From Candidatus Moraniibacteriota bacterium (GTDB lineage: Bacteria; Patescibacteriota; Minisyncoccia; Moranbacterales; GCA-2747515): DNA of 44,924 nt. The translations under genes and the position numbers were made by a program. The notes beneath the pieces were generated by a model. It was not told the origin of the DNA, made no database searches, and saw only the letters and a list, made by a program, of their open reading frames with translations. The stretch spans positions 1 to 44,924 of the forward strand of contig JAUVJK010000002.1 of assembly GCA_030592425.1 (NCBI GenBank), in the 5' to 3' direction. Positions 1 through 6,109 of the stretch are shown in pieces. Numbering within the stretch: position 1 is the first letter of the stretch; each line of letters starts with the position of its first letter.

Positions 1-414
1 GTACGTGTCCATCGTAAGATCAAGGAAGGTGAAAAAGAGCGTATTCAAATCTTTGAAGGCATGATCATTGCAGTTAAAGGTGGTCAAAGCAGTTCCCCAA
101 TGATCACTGTGCGCAAAGTTTCCAATGGAACAGGCGTTGAGATCGTTGTCCCTGTCTATTCTCCAGCAATTGAAAAAGTAGAACTCATAAAACGTGCAAA
201 AGTCCGTCGCGCAAAACTCTATTACATTCGTGAAAAGGCAGCAAAAGCACTTCGATTCAAGTTCAAGGATATGAGGGGTGAAGCAACTACATCAGAGAGT
301 AGTACCACAAAAAAGGAAGCCGAAAAAACTCTTAGCGATACTTCTACTGAAGATGTTCTCAAAGAAGAGGAAGTTCCTACAGAAGAGGTCTCAAAAGCAG
401 AGGCTAAAGCATAA
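1..414 (+). CDS. rplS: 50S ribosomal protein L19, 5'-truncated by the window edge
   Basis: The open frame enters from base 1, so the N-terminus lies outside the window. The first residues read VRVHRKIKEGEKERIQIFEG and continue into the L19 core, with the conserved basic segment around VRRAKLYYIREK. L19 sits at the interface of the two ribosomal subunits. After the core there is an acidic, Ser/Thr/Glu-rich tail of about 40 residues that ordinary bacterial L19 lacks; such low-complexity tails occur on ribosomal proteins of reduced genomes, and its role is unknown. An intrinsic terminator follows immediately, so this is the last gene of its operon. Confidence 0.93.
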   Translation, partial: VRVHRKIKEGEKERIQIFEGMIIAVKGGQSSSPMITVRKVSNGTGVEIVVPVYSPAIEKVELIKRAKVRRAKLYYIREKAAKALRFKFKDMRGEATTSESSTTKKEAEKTLSDTSTEDVLKEEEVPTEEVSKAEAKA

Positions 415-423
415 ATTTTCTTT

Positions 424-446
424 AAACGGGCTCTTGCCCGTTTTTT
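424..446 (+). terminator. Rho-independent terminator after rplS
   Basis: Stem ACGGGC/GCCCGT with a four-base loop, followed by a run of six T. It lies 10 bases after the rplS stop codon. Confidence 0.9.
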
Positions 447-504
447 GTTTTCGTGATATTTACAAAAGAGCAAAAAGCCTCTATGATAGATAAGTCGTCA
501 ATTT

Positions 505-587
505 GCCCAGGTGATGGAATTGGTATACATGCTAGGTTGAGGGCCTAGGCTCTCCGGAGCGTGCGGGTTCGAGTCCCGCCCTGGGCA
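505..587 (+). tRNA. tRNA-Leu(GAG)
   Basis: The acceptor arms GCCCAGG and CCTGGGC pair fully. The anticodon loop TTGAGGG sits on stem CTAGG/CCTAG, giving anticodon GAG. The variable arm is long, as expected for a class II leucine tRNA, and the T-arm carries GGTTCGAGTCC. CCA is not encoded: discriminator A is followed by CA. Confidence 0.95.
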
Positions 588-683
588 CATACAGCTACAT
601 GAAAGATATTGACGTTCGCTTCTATTCACTGTATCTTTGATATAAAGTTTGCATTACAAGTTATTAGGCAGGCATGCTTAGCT

Positions 684-704
684 CCCGCCAATGGGAAAGG
701 CGGG
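684..704. repeat. Short GC-rich hairpin between tRNA genes
   Basis: CCCGCC and GGCGGG flank a nine-base loop in otherwise AT-rich spacer, within a patch containing repeated GCAGG words. It resembles other small GC-rich palindromes in this window (1487, 4949-5046, 27267). No gene is associated with it. Confidence 0.5.
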
Positions 705-773
705 CAGGTTGTGGTCAAGGAGAATGATATCGATTTAATAACAGATTAGTTTTAAAATAAGTAGTTATATTAT

Positions 774-847
774 GCACGCTTAGCTCAGTTGGTTAGAGCA
801 TCTCGTTTACACCGAGAGGGTCGGGAGTTCGAGTCTCTCAGCGTGCA
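774..847 (+). tRNA. tRNA-Val(UAC)
   Basis: Acceptor GCACGCT pairs with AGCGTGC. The anticodon stem TCTCG/CGAGA encloses loop TTTACAC, giving anticodon TAC. The D-arm (AGCTCAGTTGGTTAGAGC) and T-arm are standard. The discriminator A is followed by CA, so CCA is not encoded. Confidence 0.95.
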
Positions 848-925
848 CACAATGAAAATGCCGAGGTAAACTCCGCCTAGTGGTGGATGATTAGCAATAT
901 AACCTTCAACAATTTCTTGTCCTAA

Positions 926-997
926 GCCGAGGTAGCTCAGTGGTAGAGCAAAGGACTGAAAATCCTTGTGTCGAGAGTTCAATTCTCTCCCTCGGCA
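926..997 (+). tRNA. tRNA-Phe(GAA)
   Basis: Acceptor GCCGAGG pairs with CCTCGGC. The anticodon stem AGGA/TCCT encloses CTGAAAA, giving anticodon GAA. Discriminator A is followed by CA; there is no encoded CCA. Confidence 0.95.
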
Positions 998-1066
998 CAA
1001 GAAATTGTGACGGGAAATTCATTCCCTCGGCATAACATTGTATAAAAAGAGAATTCCAATTTATCT

Positions 1067-1432
1067 GGGACCGTAGCTCAGCGGTTAGAGCGACCGGCTC
1101 GACAAGTTCATTCTAAATTGTGTTAAGAATTATGTAATTCAGTATGAATGTTCTTAGCAGGGCTGCCTGAAAAGTAATTTTCTGGTGAATATCTGTCAAA
1201 TTCGGGGAAATCTAAAATTTGATCGCATGATCAGATCAAGACAATCCCGAGCCAATCCATATATCCTACTGATGTGTGGCAGGTGTAGAGACTAGACGGC
1301 AGACACCCTTAATTCGTTCATCAAATGAAGGGTGAAGGGATAGTCCAGCTCACAAATTTGAAAAAAGTTGCGAAAGCAATAGTGAGACGCATAACCGGTT
1401 GGTCGCAGGTTCAAATCCTGCCGGTCCCACCA
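1067..1432 (+). tRNA. Intron-split tRNA with CAU anticodon (Ile2 or elongator Met)
   Basis: Acceptor halves GGGACCG and CGGTCCC lie about 350 bases apart. Joining bases 1067-1099 to 1390-1432 gives a complete tRNA: D-arm AGCTCAGCGGTTAGAGC, anticodon stem ACCGG/CCGGT with loop CTCATAA, T-arm GCAGG/CCTGC and an encoded CCA, the only one of the nine tRNA genes here that has it. G1-C72 pairing excludes a typical bacterial initiator. The variable-arm pattern TTGGTCGC resembles tRNA-Ile2, which tilS (present at 20353-21318) modifies to lysidine so that it reads AUA, but elongator Met cannot be excluded by eye. Confidence 0.9.
1100..1389 (+). ncRNA. Group I intron (IC3-like) in the anticodon loop
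   Basis: The 290-nt insert carries the catalytic core of the cyanobacterial tRNA-Leu intron type. Visible elements are TCAAATTCGGGGAAATCTAA (P3/P4 side), CAATCCCGAGCCAA (P5/P6), the P7 region with GGTGTAGAGACTAGACGGC, the P8 partner AGGGTGAAGGGATAGTCC, and a GTTGCGAAAGCAATAGTGAG 3' segment. It begins after U33 and ends in G1389 (omega G). The internal guide GGCTG at 1161-1165 can pair with the 5'-exon end CGGCU and puts the expected U-G pair at the splice site. The P1 region is extended by a long hairpin. There is no ORF inside. Self-splicing is inferred from the preserved core. Confidence 0.9.
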
Positions 1433-1486
1433 CAATCGCTCTCGAGCGACGTGGCGAGCCACAAATAGCACATCCATCTCGTTAAT

Positions 1487-1500
1487 GCAGGCGCGCCTGC
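1487..1500. repeat. Perfect 14-bp GC palindrome
   Basis: GCAGGCGCGCCTGC reads the same on both strands. It lies between the split tRNA and tRNA-Gly, in spacer that also holds a CGCTCTCGAGCG palindrome at 1437-1448. It is one of several GC-rich palindromes scattered through AT-rich intergenic DNA here. Confidence 0.55.
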
Positions 1501-1535
1501 CTAAATTTTTTATTGAAGATAAAAAACTTTGGCAG

Positions 1536-1607
1536 GCGAGTGTCGTATAGTGGTTATTACACCACCTTGCCAAGGTAGAAACGGCGGTTCGATTCCGCTC
1601 ACTCGCT
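1536..1607 (+). tRNA. tRNA-Gly(GCC)
   Basis: Acceptor GCGAGTG pairs with CACTCGC. The loop TTGCCAA gives anticodon GCC. The T-arm contains GGTTCGATTCC. Discriminator T is followed by CA, with no encoded CCA. Confidence 0.94.
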
Positions 1608-1613
1608 CAGTTT

Positions 1614-1642
1614 AAAAACATCCCCTACTGGGGTGTTTTTTA
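1614..1642 (+). terminator. Terminator of the tRNA cluster
   Basis: CCCC/GGGG stem extended by A/T pairs, with a four-base loop and a six-T tail, immediately after tRNA-Gly. Confidence 0.85.
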
Positions 1643-1717
1643 TTTGTGAAAATAATACGAAACATTTATACTAAATAAAGGGTACTACTAAATGTAACCA
1701 TTTATCAGATTAAAATA

Positions 1718-2923
1718 ATGCGTAATTTCCTTCGTAGAAATAAAATTCCGATTGCAATCTACAGTATTGGAGCGATTTTTGTTGTGCTTATTTTACTATT
1801 TATCCGACCAATTGAACCAACTCCCTCTGGTGCAGATCTTACAATTAAACATACATCCCCATTTGCTGATGCTGGACTGAGAAAATTACCAGACGCGCCT
1901 CACCAATCGCTACCTATTGCACAGCTCCCTGCCCCCGACATGGAGCGTATAAAAAGTGAGGGATGCATCGCAGATGGACTTCTTTCTGGTTATAATCGTA
2001 CCAGTAAGGATCTTAAAGTCATTAATAATTCTGAGTGTTATTACCTTCACCGCGCTCTCGAAACATGGCTTGATGCACCGGATTTTGAAAAGGCACGAAT
2101 GATCAAAGGAAAGATCACAAAGAGTAACATGATCTATGGTATGTTCATTGCAGAGGCAATCAATAAAAAAACAAAATATCACTATGAAGAAGAAGGTCGG
2201 CAGTTTAATTTTGCAGAAATGTGCCGAAAAGGAAGTAAAAATTTTTGGGGTGAACATACCTGCAAGCCATCCTTTGAAGAAAAGGAGTATCGTGCATATC
2301 TTAAACAGATCACAGAGGATGCAATGGATATAGGTATCCAAGTATTCATGTTTGGACAAATTTATCTACAAGACGCAGACGATCTTGATGACACTTATGC
2401 GCCAGAGATCATTGAAGAAATGCACAAATATGCAGATGAGAATAATATCAAGATCATCATTGGAGCTCAAACAAATGACATTGAAGAGGAAGAATATTTA
2501 CGTCTCTTTGATTTCATCGAGGGCGGTACAGGACTCTCACCTAGCGGTGCTATTGAGAATAATGCCTGCTATTCTCGCTGGTACAAAAAAGAAGGCGATT
2601 GGTGCTGGGCACTCTTGTGGCATGAACAGTTCGCATCCAAAGCAAATAACGTTTTAATTCATCTTGATTGGAGTGGTCGCATTGGTGATGATATGAGTAC
2701 ATTCACACGCATGGATGAAGATCTGCGCCACCAAACACTTTCAGATCTCCATAGTAAATTCACCAATGACAATATTGGGTTCCTTTTCCCACTTCTTACA
2801 CCGCTACATAAAGAAAATAATGGCTGTCATGGACCACGAAAAAGTTTTTATTCACCACACATGAAATATGAATGCAAAGATCTCGACACAATCAATCAGA
2901 TCCTCTCTCAGACAGATGAATAG
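1718..2923 (+). CDS. Membrane-anchored extracytoplasmic protein, unknown family
   Basis: 401 residues. A basic N-terminus (MRNFLRRNK) precedes one hydrophobic segment (about residues 10-30), so the rest is probably outside the cell membrane. The body shows alternating strand/helix patches (IGIQVFMFGQI, IKIIIGAQTND, NVLIHLDWSG, IGFLFPLLTP) that suggest an alpha/beta barrel, possibly glycosidase-like; I recognise no catalytic motif. Eight cysteines all lie outside the anchor, an even number that fits four disulfides, and the next gene encodes a DsbA-like protein. That functional link is inference. There is no strong ribosome binding site. The gene stands between a terminator and the DsbA-like gene, 60 bases upstream of the latter. 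Confidence 0.85.
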   Translation: MRNFLRRNKIPIAIYSIGAIFVVLILLFIRPIEPTPSGADLTIKHTSPFADAGLRKLPDAPHQSLPIAQLPAPDMERIKSEGCIADGLLSGYNRTSKDLKVINNSECYYLHRALETWLDAPDFEKARMIKGKITKSNMIYGMFIAEAINKKTKYHYEEEGRQFNFAEMCRKGSKNFWGEHTCKPSFEEKEYRAYLKQITEDAMDIGIQVFMFGQIYLQDADDLDDTYAPEIIEEMHKYADENNIKIIIGAQTNDIEEEEYLRLFDFIEGGTGLSPSGAIENNACYSRWYKKEGDWCWALLWHEQFASKANNVLIHLDWSGRIGDDMSTFTRMDEDLRHQTLSDLHSKFTNDNIGFLFPLLTPLHKENNGCHGPRKSFYSPHMKYECKDLDTINQILSQTDE

Positions 2924-2983
2924 CAGTATGATATACTATCATAATAAGTGTATAAACTTTTTTAATGAATTAACTATTATTTT

Positions 2984-3613
2984 ATGAATAAGAATTTTAT
3001 CATTGGCGGTGTAATTATCTTTGTATTATTTGTTATTGGACTGATCTGGCTGGCAAGTCAGGATGTAAATCAGACAAGCGAAGAAGCTGATGTGCTTAGA
3101 AATACATTTGTACAATACGCGCAAGAACTCAGTCTTGACACAGAGAAATTCCTCTCAGATTACAATAGTGCGGATATTACAGCGCGTGTAGAGGCAGATA
3201 CGAATGTTGCAAATACCCTTGGTGTCAATGCAACGCCAACGTTAATGATTGATGACAAGAAACTACAATATAATACATATGATGACATTAAAAAGCTTAT
3301 TGATGCAAAAATTGCGCAAGATTCAATTCAAGAGATTACAGACCCAGCCCATACGAAGGGTTCAGATACTCCAAAGGTACTTATAGTTGAATTTAGTGAT
3401 TTTCAGTGTCCAGCATGCGCTACCTTTACACCTTTTGTTTCACAGATCATTGCTGATTATCCAAATGACGTTGCTGTTCATTATCGTCATTTCCCCCTTC
3501 CGATGCACCCTTTTGCTGATGAAGCAGCGCAAGCAGCTGAAGCTGCAGCAGAACAAGGAAAATTTTGGGAGATGCACGATCTCCTCTTTGACCGCCAAAA
3601 CGATTGGAGTTAG
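2984..3613 (+). CDS. DsbA-family thiol oxidoreductase with swapped halves
   Basis: 209 residues. One membrane anchor (about residues 5-23) is followed by what is normally the C-terminal half of DsbA: the helical part VQYAQELSLDTEKFLSDY and the cis-proline strand region GVNATPT (Pro85) with its closing helix. A linker (about 110-130) then leads to what is normally the N-terminal half: VEFSDFQ, active site CPAC (142-145), HYRHFPLPMHP and the helix ending QGKFWEMHDLLFDRQNDWS, where the protein stops. In ordinary DsbA the DWS segment runs directly into the FVQYAQEL helix, so this is a circular permutation with new termini inside the helical insertion domain. No second copy of either half is visible nearby. 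Expected role: disulfide formation in exported proteins. Confidence 0.88.
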   Translation: MNKNFIIGGVIIFVLFVIGLIWLASQDVNQTSEEADVLRNTFVQYAQELSLDTEKFLSDYNSADITARVEADTNVANTLGVNATPTLMIDDKKLQYNTYDDIKKLIDAKIAQDSIQEITDPAHTKGSDTPKVLIVEFSDFQCPACATFTPFVSQIIADYPNDVAVHYRHFPLPMHPFADEAAQAAEAAAEQGKFWEMHDLLFDRQNDWS

Positions 3614-3928
3614 GTACGGTCATAAAGTTTGTAAAGTCGAAAGTCTCTAAAGACACAACAAAATCACATAATCCAAGTAGTCCAAGAAATAAGCTGTTTA
3701 AGAGCTCCAAATCAAGAACTGTGCCTTATTTTAGGGCTTTTCCTATGCATTCCCTTGACAATTTGTGCTATATATGCTAGTATTCTCCGTTGGCCAATAA
3801 GGCTGTTTTTTATTGACTGCCCTTTGGACAATTATACAATTCTCTCAATAATTGCGTAATGCCAACCATGTTTAGTACGAGAAAAGATTTCGAAGTATCG
3901 TACGCATGCTAAAGATTATTACCGCGTA
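3614..3928 (+). other. Gene-free stretch upstream of the 3D-domain gene
   Basis: 315 bases with no supported ORF. No remnant of a DsbA C-terminal half is found after the stop at 3613. The stretch holds two candidate promoters (3755-3783 and 3813-3840) for the next gene and a weak GGCC/GGCT hairpin followed by T6 at about 3792-3811, which could act as a weak attenuator. Confidence 0.6.
3755..3783 (+). promoter_or_regulatory. Sigma-70-type promoter for the 3D-domain gene
   Basis: -35 TTGACA, exactly 17 bases, -10 TAGTAT with an upstream TGC. A second candidate, TTGACT-16-TACAAT, lies at 3813-3840. These near-consensus boxes contrast with the pur promoters. Confidence 0.7.
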
Positions 3929-4465
3929 ATGCGGATATCATTAATACTATTCCTCCTAGCTGTGGTTGTGATCTTCTGGGTTCAAACAGCTAGTGCTAGC
4001 GCAAATGAAAAAAACTACCAGTACGATAAAACTATATTACTCACAAAAAATACACAGATCCCTTCCTATTTTGCTTATGCGCAATATGAAGTCTCAGAAA
4101 AAACACTCCTTACAAAAATAATCCCCCAAGATACATATCTCCAGAAAGAAGAAATTAAAGAAGAAGCTGTATCTACTCAAAATTCATTTACAATTAACGC
4201 ATCCGCTTATACAGCATCTGCTGATGAATGTGGCAATAGTAAAGGTATCACTGCTTCTGGTGAACTAGTTCGTGCCAATTATACACTCGCATGTCCTCCA
4301 CAATATGCATTTGGCACACAAATCGAAATTGAAGGATATGGGACATTCACATGTAAAGATCGTGGTGGCGCAATAAAAAATAACCACTTTGATATTTATA
4401 TGGAAACAAAGGCCGAAGCATTTGCATTTGGACGACGCATGCTCACAGCATACGTTGTTAGCTAG
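3929..4465 (+). CDS. Secreted 3D-domain protein (probable peptidoglycan-active)
   Basis: 178 residues with a signal peptide (about 1-24, hydrophobic core followed by ASASA). The C-terminal half (about 88-178) is a 3D domain: NASAYTASADECGNSKGITASG, then the characteristic DRGGAIKNNHFDIYM segment with the conserved aspartates. This fold is shared with MltA-type lytic transglycosylases and Firmicutes YabE/YuiC-like proteins, so a role in cell-wall remodelling is likely; substrate cleavage is inferred from family. The region between signal peptide and domain is probably a flexible linker. The start ATG follows TTACCGCGTA without a clear Shine-Dalgarno. A terminator follows. Confidence 0.85.
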   Translation: MRISLILFLLAVVVIFWVQTASASANEKNYQYDKTILLTKNTQIPSYFAYAQYEVSEKTLLTKIIPQDTYLQKEEIKEEAVSTQNSFTINASAYTASADECGNSKGITASGELVRANYTLACPPQYAFGTQIEIEGYGTFTCKDRGGAIKNNHFDIYMETKAEAFAFGRRMLTAYVVS

Positions 4466-4468
4466 CAC

Positions 4469-4500
4469 AAAAAACACTTCCCGTATGGGAAGTGTTTTTA
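4469..4500. terminator. Bidirectional terminator
   Basis: AAAACACTTCCC/GGGAAGTGTTTT with loop GTAT. The A-run and T-run on the two sides let it end both the 3D-domain gene (+) and the tRNA-Leu transcript (-). Confidence 0.88.
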
Positions 4501-4504
4501 TATG

Positions 4505-4589
4505 TGCCGCGGGTGGGACTCGAACCCACACGACGTTGTGCGTCAAGAGATTTTAAGTCTCTCGTGTCTACCAGTTCCACCACCGCGGC
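4505..4589 (-). tRNA. tRNA-Leu(UAA)
   Basis: On the minus strand the acceptor GCCGCGG pairs with CCGCGGC. The loop CTTAAAA gives anticodon TAA. The long variable arm marks class II. Discriminator A is followed by CA; there is no encoded CCA. Unlike in cyanobacteria, this tRNA is not intron-split; the intron here is in the CAU tRNA. Confidence 0.95.
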
Positions 4590-4613
4590 ATGTATTGCGT
4601 AAAATGAATATTG

Positions 4614-4684
4614 AGATCCGGAGCGGATTTGAACCGCTGTACAGGGTTTTGCAGACCCTTGCCTAACCGCTCGGCCACCGGACC
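4614..4684 (-). tRNA. tRNA-Cys(GCA), intact copy
   Basis: On the minus strand GGTCCGG pairs with CCGGATC (one G-U pair). The anticodon stem AGGGT/ACCCT encloses CTGCAAA, giving anticodon GCA. Discriminator U73, typical of Cys tRNAs, is followed by CA. The GIY-YIG gene ends five bases before its 5' end, and a displaced copy of its 5' half lies beyond that gene (4943-5058). Confidence 0.95.
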
Positions 4685-4689
4685 ATAAT

Positions 4690-4935
4690 TCAATACTTCA
4701 ATCTTTTTAATACCATTTCTTTTTGCTGAGAATTCTTTTTTATTGCCATCTCTCTTGAGCGTGCCTGTGCTAATGTCGTATATGCTTCATAATATAAAAG
4801 ATCAAAAGGCTTATAGGGCTTTGTTGACTTTACCGTACCAGCGATATGCATACTGAATCGCTGTTGTAAATCTGATGTTGATCCAACATAAACCCAATTA
4901 CTACTTCTACTTTTTAGAAAATATACGTAATACAT
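4690..4935 (-). CDS. GIY-YIG domain nuclease, single-domain
   Basis: 81 residues from ATG at 4935; an in-frame upstream extension (to 4992) runs through tRNA-derived hairpin sequence and is not credible as protein. The whole protein is one GIY-YIG domain: YYVYFLKSR (first Tyr motif), WVYVGSTSDLQQRF (YIG equivalent and catalytic Arg) and LLYYEAY (catalytic Glu, metal ligand). Family members are homing endonucleases, UvrC and stand-alone nucleases. This one is sandwiched between intact tRNA-Cys and a duplicated tRNA-Cys 5' half, suggesting it is, or was, a mobile element targeting the anticodon loop. An AGGGAGG Shine-Dalgarno-like word lies about 13 bases upstream. Confidence 0.88.
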   Translation of the reverse strand: MYYVYFLKSRSSNWVYVGSTSDLQQRFSMHIAGTVKSTKPYKPFDLLYYEAYTTLAQARSREMAIKKNSQQKEMVLKRLKY

Positions 4936-4942
4936 ATAATTT

Positions 4943-5058
4943 GTTTTGCCTCCCTGTGGGAGATCACCCGAAGGGTGACAGACCCTTGACACGTCGTTCG
5001 CGAATCACGTGTATTGCCTAGCCGCTCCTCCCTACGGGAGACAGGCGGCCACCGGACC
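4943..5058 (-). pseudogene. Displaced 5' half of tRNA-Cys interrupted by three hairpins
   Basis: Read on the minus strand, blocks GGTCCGGTGGCC, GAGCGGCTAGGC, AAGGGTCTG and CAAAAC match intact tRNA-Cys in order, from base 1 through the anticodon loop, with one substitution. Between them lie inserts of 19 (5028-5046), 28 (4988-5015) and 30 bases (4949-4978), each palindromic: CTCCCGTAGGGAG, ACACGTGATTCGCGAACGACGTGT-like, and CACCCTTCGGGTG plus CTCCCACAGGGAG. The inserts fall after the first D-stem strand, between D- and anticodon arms, and in the anticodon loop. The copy ends where the GIY-YIG unit begins and cannot form a tRNA by itself. Confidence 0.85.
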
Positions 5059-5117
5059 ATCTTTATCACTACAAGATTTAGATTATCAAAATAGAGTCCT
5101 TACGTCAATCGCGACCA

Positions 5118-5146
5118 TTGCTCATATACTCGTTTTATGCTAAAGT
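5118..5146 (+). promoter_or_regulatory. pur-type promoter upstream of the unknown gene
   Basis: -35 TTGCTC, 17 bases, -10 TAAAGT. The same geometry and near-identical boxes precede purH, purB and purE. A palindrome CGTGTC-CT-GACATG (5150-5163) lies at the expected transcription start. A weaker hairpin AGTG/CACT (5179-5195) is followed by a T-run and CTCAACAATT, resembling the pur leaders. Confidence 0.7.
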
Positions 5147-5236
5147 TTACGTGTCCTGACATGACTGATATTTATAGAAGTGCTGTATCATCACTCTTTT
5201 TGTACCTCAACAATTAAACATCAATAGGAGATTCAA

Positions 5237-5923
5237 ATGTCTACTCAAAGATCCCAAACAATTCTTCCAGTTAAACAACATGCCAAAAATGGAACTATTT
5301 CCCAACATATTTTAAAACTCCTTGGACTACGCCTCTGCGCAATGATATCAGTACGTGTTTTTAAAGAGAATTTTGTGAACAATTTAATTGTTTACGGCAT
5401 ATCAACTGACACATCCCTACGCTCAGAGAAAATTATTGACAATGGACGATCTGGTGACATCAAAACGATTGCACTGCTCTTGTATCCTGAGAATCCAAAT
5501 GATCCAAAAAGTAATAAGTCACGATTGCGGGATACTGGTTCACTGTATCGATGCGATATAAAAGTTCTTCCACAAAGAAATGCCCGCAAGTTAGCAGTGT
5601 CCATCGCAGCCAATCTTAAAAGAGGTTATCAAATTACAAAAAATGCCACTTTTGAGCTAACGCCACTAGCCTCAAAAAAGATGTCTAAGAACATTCCTCG
5701 CCAATCAGTCGATGTCCTAGTGAACGGCATTGAAATTCTCTTATCTTCTTTGAGCGATTGCCTCAAAAACATTCGGACCATTACAATCCAAAAAGATAAA
5801 GGATTTCTAACACAGGAAGATTCGTGCTCAGATATCCGTGAACAGTGCCTAATACTTGAACGTCTCAATATGCGAATTGATCAAAAGTGTCACGCATTAG
5901 ACATTCAGGGCATTCACTATTAG
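5237..5923 (+). CDS. Unknown protein, first unit of the purine block
   Basis: 228 residues, no recognised family, no signal peptide and no convincing membrane segment. The start is supported by an AGGAG Shine-Dalgarno ending seven bases before the ATG, stronger than for most genes here. The protein is rather basic, with a central segment LLYPENPNDPKSNKSRLRD and a Ser/Asn-rich composition; residues 90-150 look alpha/beta. It is closed by its own terminator. The only functional hint is that its promoter matches those of purH, purB and purE-purC and differs from the other promoters of the window, so a connection to purine metabolism or its control is inferred. Horizontal acquisition is possible. 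Confidence 0.75.
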   Translation: MSTQRSQTILPVKQHAKNGTISQHILKLLGLRLCAMISVRVFKENFVNNLIVYGISTDTSLRSEKIIDNGRSGDIKTIALLLYPENPNDPKSNKSRLRDTGSLYRCDIKVLPQRNARKLAVSIAANLKRGYQITKNATFELTPLASKKMSKNIPRQSVDVLVNGIEILLSSLSDCLKNIRTITIQKDKGFLTQEDSCSDIREQCLILERLNMRIDQKCHALDIQGIHY

Positions 5924-5963
5924 TGTCAGTATAAGAACATCCACTTTCGCAATATCTATCTAG

Positions 5964-5994
5964 CTCGCTGTTTACAATAACCAGCGAGTTTTTT
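5964..5994 (+). terminator. Terminator after the unknown gene
   Basis: CTCGCTG/CAGCGAG stem, 11-base loop, six T. Its T-tract directly abuts the -35 box of the purH promoter. Confidence 0.9.
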
Positions 5995-5995
5995 C

Positions 5996-6024
5996 TTGCC
6001 TTAAAAACTACTCTTTGCTACAGT
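5996..6024 (+). promoter_or_regulatory. purH promoter (pur type)
   Basis: -35 TTGCCT, 17 bases, -10 TACAGT. Predicted transcription start is about 6031. The family reads TTGCYT-17-TAMAGT. Confidence 0.75.
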
Positions 6025-6030
6025 AACAGC

Positions 6031-6109
6031 ATCGAATAATTGTATTCGTATGGAAGATCGAGCCAAGAAGCTCGATTTTCGTGTTCCTGAACAACTTATG
6101 GTGAAAACT
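6031..6109 (+). promoter_or_regulatory. purH two-hairpin leader
   Basis: Hairpin 1 CGAATA/TATTCG (6033-6048) sits at the predicted 5' end. Hairpin 2 AAGATCGAGC/GCTCGATTTT (6054-6079) follows and ends in T4. Then comes single-stranded TTCCTGAACAACTTATGG, nearly identical to the purE leader (TTCTTGAACAACTTATAGG). I do not recognise it as a purine, ZTP or PRPP riboswitch. It may be an attenuator, a translational leader or a new ligand-binding RNA. Confidence 0.65.

Noticed and set aside
785..1573. Minus-strand ORFs across the tRNA cluster (785-1000, 1292-1573)
   Set aside because: They are antisense to tRNA genes; the RxxDLNLRPTG-type peptides are the usual artefact of translating tRNA complements.
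4936..4992. N-terminal extension of the GIY-YIG protein
   Set aside because: It translates palindromic insert and tRNA remnant sequence and precedes the natural start of the domain.
6050..6109. Upstream ATG of purH at 6050
   Set aside because: It lies about 20 bases after the predicted transcription start, between the leader hairpins, and adds residues not found in PurH.
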